DNA of 64,000 nucleotides from Streptomyces sp. ALI-76-A (GTDB lineage Bacteria; Actinomycetota; Actinomycetes; Streptomycetales; Streptomycetaceae): NCBI RefSeq assembly GCF_030287445.1, contig NZ_JASVWB010000002.1, positions 124,001 to 188,000 of the forward strand, read 5' to 3'. Shown piece by piece: positions 54,804 to 61,903 of this stretch (position 1 is its first letter; each line of letters starts with the position of its first letter). The notes under the pieces were generated by a model. It saw only the letters and a program-made list of their open reading frames with translations, ran no database searches and was not told where the DNA came from. The position numbers and the translations under genes were made by a program.

Positions 54804-56624
54804 TTATCGGGTTCGGAAGCGGCGGTAGAGGTTGCGGGCCACGTACACGCCCGGCCCTCCGAAGCCGACGATGTCGACGCGTCCGTCGCCGGTGATGTCG
54901 GCGAGGAAGCGGGGGTGGCGGTCGACCCGCCAGGCGCCGGCGTCGTCGTGGTAGCCGAAGCCGCGGCATACCAGTTGGGCCTGCTCGAACTGGCCGTCGC
55001 CGTCGTTGTGCGACACCCAGACGCCTTCGTTGCCGAAGCCGACGATGTCCGGCTTGCCGTCGCCGGTGACGTCGGCGAGGAACCTGAGGTGCTTGCCGCT
55101 CGTCCACCCCTGGGCGGTCCCGAAGTCGTTGAGCACGAGTTTCGCGGGCTCGAACGTGCCGTCCCCGCGTCCGCGCGCGACGACGACGCCCTGCGGGCCG
55201 AAGCCGACGAGGTCTGCTGCCTCGCCATCGGTGGTCCTGAGCAGGAACCGGGGGTACTCCTCGGCCGAGCTCCATCCCTGGTCGACGCCGAAGTGGTCGA
55301 GGACGTACAGAGGTTCGGCGAAGTTCCCTTCTTCGTCCTGGAGGGAGACCCAGACGCCGTCGTCGTGGAAGCCGACGATGTCGAGCCTGCCGTCGCCCGT
55401 GGTGTCGGCGAGGAAGCGGGGATGCTTGTCGGCAAGCCACCCGCCCGCCCCCTCCCCGTGGCCGAACGCCTTCAGGGCCGGTTCGTCGGCGAGCGGTGCG
55501 AAGTCTCCTTCTTCGTCCTGGAGGGAGACCCAGACGCCGTCGTCGTGGAAGCCGACGATGTCGAGCCTGCCGTCGCCGGTGGTGTCGGCGAGGAAGCGGG
55601 GATGCTTGTCGGCAAGCCACCCGCCCGCCCCCTCCCCGTGGCCGAACGCCGCAAGTACCGGTTCGCCGCCGGCGGGCGTGAACGTCCCGCCCTCGTCGGG
55701 GCGGGCCAGCCGGACGCCGTCGGCGCCGAGCACGACCACGTCGGGCCGGCCGTCACCCGTGGTGTCCACGACAGTCCACAGATCCTGGAGACTCGAAGAG
55801 GGCACGGTCGGGTGCAGGACGCGCTCGTCGTCGAACGTGCCGTCACCTCTGCTGGCCGAGGTAACAGCCCCCTTCGCGGGTTTGAGCCCCACGATGTCCG
55901 CTCGGCCCGCGCCCGTGGTGTCGGCGAGGAACCGCTCACCCAGGCCCGCCCACAACACCGGTTGCCCGCTGGGGCAGCGGCCGGCTCCAGCGCTCTTCCA
56001 CCCGCCGGCGTCCTGGTCGCTGCCGAACTGCTCGAGGACCAGCAGCATGTCACTGTAGGAGGGCGTAGCTCCGGGAGCCGGACGCAGGGCGGCCGAGTCA
56101 GCCAGCCGCCAGGACCGGCGGCCGTTCCAATGGTCCAGCGCTGCCCAGCGCAGCACGGGGTCGCTGATGCGTTCGGGCTCGGCCGGGACGAGCTGCCAGC
56201 GCTGACTTGGTGCGGCCTCGTCGTACTCACGCAGGACGATGCGGATCTCGTCCTCGCCGGCATCGGCGAGGTCAAGGACGGTACTGTCGCTCGTGCCCTC
56301 GATGAAGTAGCAGCCTGCTTCGCCCTCGACGGGGACGAGGTGCCACTGCTGGCCCGCGCTGCCGCCGGCGGCCGTGGCCTGGCGGACGCCGCGGTCCGCG
56401 GTGGCGGGGTCGTCGAGAACCTGGCCGCTGTCTGCGTTGCGGATCACGTACGCGTTGTCGTCCTGCACGGGGAGGAACTGCCACTGGTGAGGGCTCGGTC
56501 CGCCATCGGGGAAGTCGCGCACCACGAGCCCCCCGTCCGCGCCCGGCTCGGCCGGGGCGCCCAGGAACTTGCCGGTGGCGGCGTTGACGATCTGCAGCTT
56601 CAGTTCTTCCGTGGGCACAGGCAT
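54804..56624 (-). CDS. Ricin-type beta-trefoil plus FG-GAP/VCBS propeller protein
   Basis: A 606-residue protein. The N-terminal ~155 residues are a ricin-B-like trefoil (TGKFLGAPAEPG, HQWQFLPVQD, GQQWHLVPVEG, SQRWQLVPAEP). The rest has about seven FG-GAP/VCBS-like blades of the form PRFLADTTGDGRLDIVGFxxDGVWVS, with D-x-T-G-D-G-x-x-D calcium loops. Two neighbouring blades are almost identical in DNA (repeat 55321-55650). No signal peptide is present. AAGAGG precedes ATG 56624. Integrin-like propellers and trefoils usually bind glycans or proteins outside cells, so export by a non-Sec path or by lysis is implied if it acts there. Confidence 0.87.
   Translation of the reverse strand: MPVPTEELKLQIVNAATGKFLGAPAEPGADGGLVVRDFPDGGPSPHQWQFLPVQDDNAYVIRNADSGQVLDDPATADRGVRQATAAGGSAGQQWHLVPVEGEAGCYFIEGTSDSTVLDLADAGEDEIRIVLREYDEAAPSQRWQLVPAEPERISDPVLRWAALDHWNGRRSWRLADSAALRPAPGATPSYSDMLLVLEQFGSDQDAGGWKSAGAGRCPSGQPVLWAGLGERFLADTTGAGRADIVGLKPAKGAVTSASRGDGTFDDERVLHPTVPSSSLQDLWTVVDTTGDGRPDVVVLGADGVRLARPDEGGTFTPAGGEPVLAAFGHGEGAGGWLADKHPRFLADTTGDGRLDIVGFHDDGVWVSLQDEEGDFAPLADEPALKAFGHGEGAGGWLADKHPRFLADTTGDGRLDIVGFHDDGVWVSLQDEEGNFAEPLYVLDHFGVDQGWSSAEEYPRFLLRTTDGEAADLVGFGPQGVVVARGRGDGTFEPAKLVLNDFGTAQGWTSGKHLRFLADVTGDGKPDIVGFGNEGVWVSHNDGDGQFEQAQLVCRGFGYHDDAGAWRVDRHPRFLADITGDGRVDIVGFGGPGVYVARNLYRRFRTR
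55321..55650. repeat. Recent in-frame 180-bp tandem duplication
   Basis: Positions 55321-55470 and 55501-55650 are identical at 147 of 150 bases, offset exactly 180 bp (60 codons), that is, one propeller blade. Near identity at DNA level indicates a recent duplication or gene conversion. Confidence 0.9.
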
Positions 56625-56688
56625 CGTGCGGCCTCTTCCAGGCGGTAGGGGCGTCGGCTCGGGACGGATGCGGCACAGCGGCCGCGGA

Positions 56689-57408
56689 TCACGTGAAGAC
56701 GTGGTGGTAGGGCACGTTCCACTCGCTGGGCAGCCGCGGATAGAACGTGTTGATGACCGTGCCGGTGAAGTCCCCGCCCCAGTTGTAGGTGAGCCGCACC
56801 TCGCTGTTGGGCGTCACCGCGTAGTCCTTGAACCCGAGGATGGCGTCGGGGTGGGTGATGGGCACGAAGGTGATCCCGCCCCACGGCGTCACCGTGACGA
56901 CCCAGAGCTGGGTGTCCTCGGGCGCGCCGTTCTTCCCCCGCCACTTGTCTGCGACCTTGTCGGGCAGGCCCACCTGGACGGTGTCAGCCGTGGTCTTGGG
57001 GGCGTCCTGGTGCACGGTGATGCGCCTGCGCTTCGGCTTGGGCGTGCCGTCGTCGCCGCGCCCGGCGTCTACTCCGCCCGTGCCGGGAGGTTCGGGCGCC
57101 ACCTGGCCCGCGGCGCTCTCGAGGAAGTACAGCGGCCGCTGCCCGAAGAAGCCGGCCGGGGTGATGTACCAGAGGTGTCCCTGTGCCTCCTTGGTCGCCG
57201 GGTCGAGCGCGGTGGCCAGCTGGACCCCCTTGTCGTGGCTCTCCTCCCTCAGCTCGGCGGGCCGCAGGTAGCCGCCGTTGAAGGCGTGCACGAGCATGAC
57301 CGGCCGGTTCTCGACCAGCGCGGCCACGATCGCGTTGTCGTAGCTGTTCACCGCCACCGGCCCGCCGACCACCAGATTCGACATCGTCGTGCGTTCTTGG
57401 GTGTACAT
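56689..57408 (-). CDS. Hypothetical protein, possibly beta-trefoil-like
   Basis: A 239-residue protein with no recognised family. The N-terminal half has NLVVGGPVAVNSYDNAIVAALV, VMLVHAFNGGYLRPAEL, GVQLATALDPATKEAQGHLWYITPAG, whose spacing resembles a lectin-like beta-trefoil (G-Y-L and H-L-W repeats). A basic proline-rich hinge (GTPKPKRRRITVHQD) leads to a second beta-rich part: TQLWVVTVTPWGGITFVPITHPDAILGFKDYAV, then SEVRLTYNWGGDFTGTVINTFYP. No signal peptide or membrane helix. ATG 57408 has GGTGAGG about 8 nt upstream. It lies 64 bp before the FG-GAP gene in the same direction and is divergent from the aerolysin-like gene. Confidence 0.72.
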   Translation of the reverse strand: MYTQERTTMSNLVVGGPVAVNSYDNAIVAALVENRPVMLVHAFNGGYLRPAELREESHDKGVQLATALDPATKEAQGHLWYITPAGFFGQRPLYFLESAAGQVAPEPPGTGGVDAGRGDDGTPKPKRRRITVHQDAPKTTADTVQVGLPDKVADKWRGKNGAPEDTQLWVVTVTPWGGITFVPITHPDAILGFKDYAVTPNSEVRLTYNWGGDFTGTVINTFYPRLPSEWNVPYHHVFT

Positions 57409-57816
57409 AGCGGAAACCTCACCTGTTTCTGAATAGGGGAGAACAACGCCTCGGACCCTCAATGCAGCGGACTGTCGCGCGATATACCCAAAGCCCTGAT
57501 TGATTTCGCCAGGAAGGCGCCTGGAACAAAGTGGACGGCTGAGACGCAGGCATCGTTCACGGCAACATCCGAGGTAAAACTACCCGCCGGCAGAGCTATC
57601 GGAAAGTCATCGATCGAGTGACAGGGGCGAAGAAAGGTCACACCTTCGGCGTTTCGGAAGCGATTGCCGAAAATCGATCACTCAATGGAGTGCGCCGCTC
57701 CGGTTCCTCTTCCCGGGCGCCTGTGGGCGCGATACTTTCGCTTGCTGGAACGTGTGCAGACTTCTGTTTACCTTTCACCGGGCACGGTTCGGACGAAAAT
57801 AGTCGAGGACGGGTAG
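57409..57816. other. Divergent promoter region of the lectin/pore-former cluster
   Basis: 408 bp of lower GC than the surroundings. It separates 56689-57408 (minus) from 57817 (plus), so both promoters are expected here. A 60-codon frame on the minus strand (57459-57641) has no support. I find no perfect palindrome; GGCGTTTCGGAAGCGATTGC (about 57647) and the T-rich TTCTGTTTACCTTTCACC (about 57762) stand out. Confidence 0.45.
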
Positions 57817-58911
57817 ATGCCTTCCAACGCGTACAGCCTGGTACCGGCCAAGCGTCAGCCGCTGACGAAGAAGAACCTGCGGGAACTCAACATCGAGCAG
57901 AACTGGCAGTCGATCCTGGATCACCCCAACCTGGTCTACGTCGACGACTACGGTGCCCAGCACAAACCCGTCGGGTTCTCCGTGAACAAGACGAGGTTCG
58001 GCTCCTTCCCCGGGACCGCGTTCGAGCTGGGCTGGCTCGCCTACATGAACCTCGGGGAGCCGCTGATCGAGGTGCGCGGCGACATCGGCCGGCCTCCGCC
58101 CGACACCTTCTCCTCACGCACCTACGTCAATCACAGCCAGTCGGAGATGACCTTCACCGACTCGGTCGACTTCACCGTGTCGAACGGGGTCACTTGGTCG
58201 CTGCACGGGGACGCCAAGCTCACCTTCGGCGGCAGCGTCGGCGCATCCCTTCAGCTGCAGCTGCAAAACCAGCTCCGGCTGGACCTTCAGTCGCAGCTCG
58301 CGGCGTCGTGCCAGAACGGCACGGCGAACAAGAACGCGAACACGGTGACCAACAAGAACAGCAAGGACAGCGTCGGCGTCGACAACGCCAACACCACCGA
58401 GACCTCCGCGAGCACCTCCGCAACGAACTCCGCGTCGAACGGCATGACCAACTCGGTGGGGTTCACGACGAGCGGCAGCGCCACCGGCAACGCCTCGCTC
58501 AACGCGCAGCTTGCCCTGGGCATCGCGGCCACCGTCGGGGGCTCGCTGAACACCAGCTGGGCCTCGAAGTCGCAGATCTCCGGCAAGGTCCCGCCGAACT
58601 CCCGCGTGCAGACCATGGTCACGCAGCGGCGCACCCGCAAGCAGTACACCTACGAGATCCCGGTGACCTTCTCCGGGCTGATCGCCGTGCGGTACGACGT
58701 GCCGGTGACGGTCCTGTCTCCCCCGCAGTCCGGGGACTATCCCGGCCTCGAGCAAGTGGTCGCCCGCGACATCGCCGACATCGACCTGGCACCCGGCGGC
58801 TTCCGCATGAAAGGGCTGGCCGAGGTCGTCTCCGCCCTGGAGGTCCACCACACGATGCTCGACGGCGAGGCCCTCGCCGTCAGCGAGCAGACGCTGCACA
58901 AGCAGCCCTGA
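57817..58911 (+). CDS. Candidate aerolysin/ETX-MTX2-like beta-pore-forming protein
   Basis: A 364-residue protein without a signal peptide. After a globular N-terminal head (residues 1-100) come alternating Ser/Thr-rich strands: NHSQSEMTFTDSVDFTVSNGVTWSL, KLTFGGSVGASLQLQLQNQL. A low-complexity Asn/Thr/Ser segment (about 170-220) follows and then ALGIAATVGGSLNTSWASKSQISG. Next is VPPNSRVQTMVTQRRTRKQYTYEIPVTFSGLIAVRYD, the pattern seen after the insertion loop in aerolysin-type toxins (VPPNSxV then a long strand pair). The S/T/N stretch would be the membrane-inserting hairpin. Weak residue conservation is normal in this fold, so the assignment is an inference. Followed after 43 bp by a small acidic gene. 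Confidence 0.6.
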   Translation: MPSNAYSLVPAKRQPLTKKNLRELNIEQNWQSILDHPNLVYVDDYGAQHKPVGFSVNKTRFGSFPGTAFELGWLAYMNLGEPLIEVRGDIGRPPPDTFSSRTYVNHSQSEMTFTDSVDFTVSNGVTWSLHGDAKLTFGGSVGASLQLQLQNQLRLDLQSQLAASCQNGTANKNANTVTNKNSKDSVGVDNANTTETSASTSATNSASNGMTNSVGFTTSGSATGNASLNAQLALGIAATVGGSLNTSWASKSQISGKVPPNSRVQTMVTQRRTRKQYTYEIPVTFSGLIAVRYDVPVTVLSPPQSGDYPGLEQVVARDIADIDLAPGGFRMKGLAEVVSALEVHHTMLDGEALAVSEQTLHKQP

Positions 58912-58954
58912 CCGCGCGGCGCCGCCGCCACGACGACGACCAGAGGTGACGACC

Positions 58955-59461
58955 ATGGTGTTCGACAACATCTTCAACTCCGCCGGCAGGGGCGCGGGAC
59001 TCTTCTCCGTGACCACCGGCAGCACCAAGCCCCGTCCGGGCGAGGGCATCGACTTCGAGGACAGCGACGACGACACGTACGACGACACGAACACCAGCCT
59101 GTTCAACAACGCCATCCACGGCGCCTCCTCCCGCGCGAAGATCGTGCAGGAGACATCGCCCGAAGCACGGGCCGTCCTGGGCTTCCTCGGCTCCTTCATC
59201 CAGACCACCCAAGCCTCCGCAGGCGCCCAGGCCCAGTACGCCCAGGACCCCGGCTCGGTCACCAAGGCAGCCTCCGCCGGCATGCAGGACGCGAGCGCGA
59301 CGGTGAGGGAATATGGCGACCTCCAGAAGGACGAGGATCTGGAGAACAGGCCGAAGAAGGACGACTTCAGCAAGCCCCCCAAGACCCCGGAGTCTCCGAA
59401 GGCTCCGGAGGCCCCCAAGGCGCCCAAGGCAACCGCGGAGAAGCCGTCCCGCTCCGAGTAG
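58955..59461 (+). CDS. Hypothetical acidic partner of the pore-former candidate
   Basis: A 168-residue protein, 43 bp downstream of 57817-58911 on the same strand. N-terminal part: VFDNIFNSAGRGAGLFSVTTGS; an acidic stretch (EGIDFEDSDDDTYDDTNTSLFNN); a helical centre (ARAVLGFLGSFIQTTQASAGAQAQYA); and a Lys/Pro-rich C-terminus (DFSKPPKTPESPKAPEAPKAPKA). No signal peptide or known domain. GAGGTG precedes ATG 58955. Size and context fit a chaperone, immunity factor or structural partner, but this is inference. Confidence 0.7.
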   Translation: MVFDNIFNSAGRGAGLFSVTTGSTKPRPGEGIDFEDSDDDTYDDTNTSLFNNAIHGASSRAKIVQETSPEARAVLGFLGSFIQTTQASAGAQAQYAQDPGSVTKAASAGMQDASATVREYGDLQKDEDLENRPKKDDFSKPPKTPESPKAPEAPKAPKATAEKPSRSE

Positions 59462-59609
59462 GCCGGACGTGCGAGAGGGGACAGGCCCGAGTTCCTCCTC
59501 GAGGACGGCGAACTGGGCATCGGTGACGGCTGCGCCGCATTGGGTTTGCTCATCCTCATCGAGGCGGCGCCTTCGACCTGTAGGACGCCGTTCGGCCTTG
59601 ACGTCGGGG

Positions 59610-60140
59610 TCAGGGCCGGCGCCGCCGGCTGGTGAGGTCGGGGACGGAGGCGTGAGTGGCCACCTGCTGCTCCAGGGCCGCGTTGGTCTCCTTGAGCTTG
59701 CTGTTCTCGATCTCCAGGACGTGGACGATCCGGGCGAGGAGCTGTGCCTGTCCGCGTAGATCGTCGCGTTCGGCGCGGACGCGGGCCAGGTCCTGCTGCT
59801 GCTTGGCCGCCCGGGCCCGCGCCGAGTCAGGCAGCGCTTCGGGGACGGGGGTGCGGGCCTTGACCAGGCCGTAGAACAGGTCCTTGAGGCCGGTGTGTTT
59901 GTGGGTGAGCTTGTTGCGGCGCAGTCCGGCTTCGGTGGCCAAGAAGACGATGGTCAGCTTGCCGTCGGAGTGCAGCGGGGCGCCGATCAGCAGGCGCACC
60001 ATGGCGTCGGTGATGGCTCTGATCTCGGCGGCGTCCTCGGTGTCGGCGTGGCCCTGGGCGTGAGTGAGTGCCTCGCCGACGAGCTCGGCCAGCGCCGCGC
60101 CGTCGCGCGGGCCGGGGGCGGCTGCGGCGGGGGTGTTCAT
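59610..60140 (-). CDS. Coiled-coil HTH-like partner of a Tn554-type integrase (DUF6262-like)
   Basis: A 176-residue protein: an N-terminal helical part (AEIRAITDAMVRLLIGAPLHSDGKLTIVFLATEAGLRRNKLTHKHTGLKDLFYGLVKA, helix-turn-helix-like) followed by a coiled coil (RARAAKQQQDLARVRAERDDLRGQAQLLARIVHVLEIENSKLKETNAALEQQVA). The ATG at 60140 overlaps the stop of the integrase relic (ATGA). This layout is that of the third protein of Tn554-like TnpA/B/C transposition modules. The family label is by resemblance. With the integrase broken it is probably orphaned. Confidence 0.65.
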   Translation of the reverse strand: MNTPAAAAPGPRDGAALAELVGEALTHAQGHADTEDAAEIRAITDAMVRLLIGAPLHSDGKLTIVFLATEAGLRRNKLTHKHTGLKDLFYGLVKARTPVPEALPDSARARAAKQQQDLARVRAERDDLRGQAQLLARIVHVLEIENSKLKETNAALEQQVATHASVPDLTSRRRRP

Positions 60141-60436
60141 CGTCGTTCCTCGACTTCGGTGGCGGCTGGCTGTTGGGCGTCGTGGCGTCGGATGATGGCG
60201 TTGAGGTGGGCCTTGCGCTGCTGTTCGCGGGCGGCGATGGGGTAGGGGTCGAGGCCGGCGTCGGCGTCCGCGTCGATCTGCGCGACCTTGGCCCGCAGGG
60301 CGGTGATTGGGCTGCCGGTGCGGCTGATGTTCGCGCACGCCGGGTGGCAGCGGAAGTGGTCGGGGGTGCTGCGGCCGCCGTCGCGCGCCCGGTCGCGGTC
60401 GGGGGTGCACAGCGCGGTGAACGCGTCGTGGTGGTC
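60137..60436 (-). pseudogene. Tn554-type site-specific integrase, C-terminal remnant
   Basis: Minus-strand residues LDHHDAFTALCTPDRDRARDGGRSTPDHFRCHPACANISRTGSP and then ALRAKVAQIDADADAGLDPYPIAAREQQRKAHLNAII match the zinc-finger-like tail (C...C.P.CANI.RT) and terminal helix of large actinobacterial TnpB-like tyrosine recombinases. The catalytic domain is absent: upstream sequence is the start of an IS3 OrfB. The frame is continuous through the fusion, so a chimeric 123-residue protein is encoded. Confidence 0.65.
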
Positions 60437-60907
60437 CAGGACCTGGCAGAGCCGCTTCACCTCGTAGGTGTCCCGGTGGTCGTCAACGAACTGGAAGCGG
60501 CTGATCACCAGTTCGTCTCTCCGGCGAAATACTTGGCCGCCTTGCGGAGGATGTCCCGCTCGGTGGCGAGCTTAAGCTCACTCGCCTCGAGCTCGTCCAC
60601 CCTCGCCTCCAACTGCCGCACCCGCTCGTGCGGATCAGCGGACGGCACCGCCTCTCGAGGCCGGGCGCCCGGCTTCGCAGCCGCAGCGGTGACGCCACGG
60701 CGTTCACGGTCCCGCAGCACCCACTCACGCAGGGTCGCCCGGTTGACGCCCAGGTCAGCGGCGATGCTCTTGTAGGTCGCCCCGGGTGTGGACTCGTACA
60801 GGGCCACGGCATCGGCCTTGAACTCGTCCGAGTAGTCCTTCATCGCCATCGGCGGTCTTCTCGCTTCCTCCGGATCAAGCAGATCCAGTATCAGCGTGTC
60901 CACCACT
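60437..60907 (-). mobile_element. IS3-family element, right-truncated
   Basis: Contains orfA complete and the first ~24 codons of orfB (GTG 60508, VISRFQFVDDHRDTYEVKRLCQVL), after which integrase sequence starts. The outer end near 60890-60907 (TGAGTGGTGGACACG on the minus strand) resembles the terminal repeat of IS3-family elements. The other end and the orfB DDE domain are deleted, so the element cannot move on its own. Confidence 0.8.
60505..60849 (-). CDS. IS3-family transposase OrfA
   Basis: A 114-residue OrfA. The helix-turn-helix (DYSDEFKADAVALYESTPGATYKSIAADLGVNRATLREWVLRDRE) binds the IS ends; a leucine-zipper-like C-terminus (RVRQLEARVDELEASELKLATERDILRKAAKYFAGE) mediates assembly with OrfB. 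The stop (60505) overlaps the OrfB GTG 60508, the usual arrangement for programmed -1 frameshifting. ATG 60849 (MAMKDY) or 60843 (MKDY) is the start; the frame extends to 60906 through the terminal repeat. Confidence 0.88.
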   Translation of the reverse strand: MAMKDYSDEFKADAVALYESTPGATYKSIAADLGVNRATLREWVLRDRERRGVTAAAAKPGARPREAVPSADPHERVRQLEARVDELEASELKLATERDILRKAAKYFAGETNW

Positions 60908-61139
60908 CAGGGGGAGGCCCCTTCGTCCTCGGTCATGTCGCCTCCCTCGGTTCATCAACGCATGGGACAGCATGAGGCATGGGCACGACAGCGGCGAGCT
61001 CGCCCCTGAGCCCGTCTACCGCTGCAGAGGCCGACCTCAACCAGGACCGGGGCGCAACCGTCGAGGCATGCCAGCCTGTCGGCCACCGTCAAACCCAACA
61101 GGCCGTGATCAGATGGGGAATAGCGCAGGTTCGGATTAA

Positions 61140-61542
61140 TGCCTCTTCACCAGTACGTGCGCGAGACGCAGGAGGCGATCGTCGGCGCGGTCACCGGGCC
61201 TTTGACGGCGCCCCGGACTCTGCTGCTGGGGCGTTACGACGCGGGCGGGCGACTGAGTACACCGGCCGCACCACCACGCTGCCGCAGGCGGCCGGCCGCG
61301 CTGTCGCCGGAATGCTGGCCCCTGCCGCGATAGGGCACCCGTGGACGGGCTGGACGTTCTCCGCCGGATGGGGAACCAGGGAGACCTTGACCGTCACCCT
61401 CGTGCGGCCCGAGCTGGTGGTGGAGGTCGGCGTCGATGCCGCCCGGGACAACGCCGGGCGCTGGCGCCATCCCGTCCGCTGGTACCGGGCCCGCCCGGAC
61501 CTCTCCCCCGGCGACATTGCCCACTTCGGCAATTCTGCGTAG
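61140..61542 (+). pseudogene. ATP-dependent DNA ligase C-terminal remnant
   Basis: Two frames join: TQEAIVGAVTGPLTAPRTLLLGRYDAGGRL (frame of 61139), then after about 61255 EYTGRTTTLPQAAGRAVAGMLAPA, HPWTGWTFSAGWGTRETLTVTLVRPELVVEVGVDAA and RWRHPVRWYRARPDL. This is the OB-fold end of Streptomyces LigC/LigD-type ATP-dependent DNA ligases (EVIVGAVTGPLxxPxxLLLGRYD, YxGRTxPL, HPWxGxxFSAxWG, EVxxDxAxxxGxWRHPVR). The nucleotidyl-transferase domain with the catalytic Lys is missing. Confidence 0.78.
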
Positions 61543-61903
61543 AGCGGAGCAAGTGCCCGTGGATGCGAGCCCGGGAGCCTCTGGCATCGCCACAGCCGAC
61601 GTCGCGTGAGCGACGGTGGCATTCACGATGCTCTACGGACCAGGCCTGCAGTCCGCGGTGGACCTGGCTGACCGCATCAGCGGACCGGGCTGTATACGGA
61701 TTCCTGCTAACGTCACTTTTCGGTAAGGGCGAAGGGACGACGAGGTCCTCACCACTCCGGTTGTCTGCGAGCCGCCTTTCCGGGCGGATAGGTCGCGACG
61801 GGGGTCGCGGCCGTCACGCAGGTCTCCGGAGAGCGAAACGCTCACGAGTCCGCATGTCACGTGTGCGGGTGGTAGCACCGTTGAGCGGGATAGCAGGGGG
61901 ATA
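61543..61903. other. Non-coding region upstream of the SARP regulator
   Basis: 361 bp with no supported gene. The segment TGTATACGGATTCCTGCTAA (about 61691-61710), followed by CGTCACTTTTCG, is less GC-rich and may contain the promoter of the regulator. Confidence 0.4.

Noticed and set aside
57459..57641. 60-codon minus-strand frame in the divergent promoter region
   Set aside because: No start signal or homology; the region is better explained as promoters.
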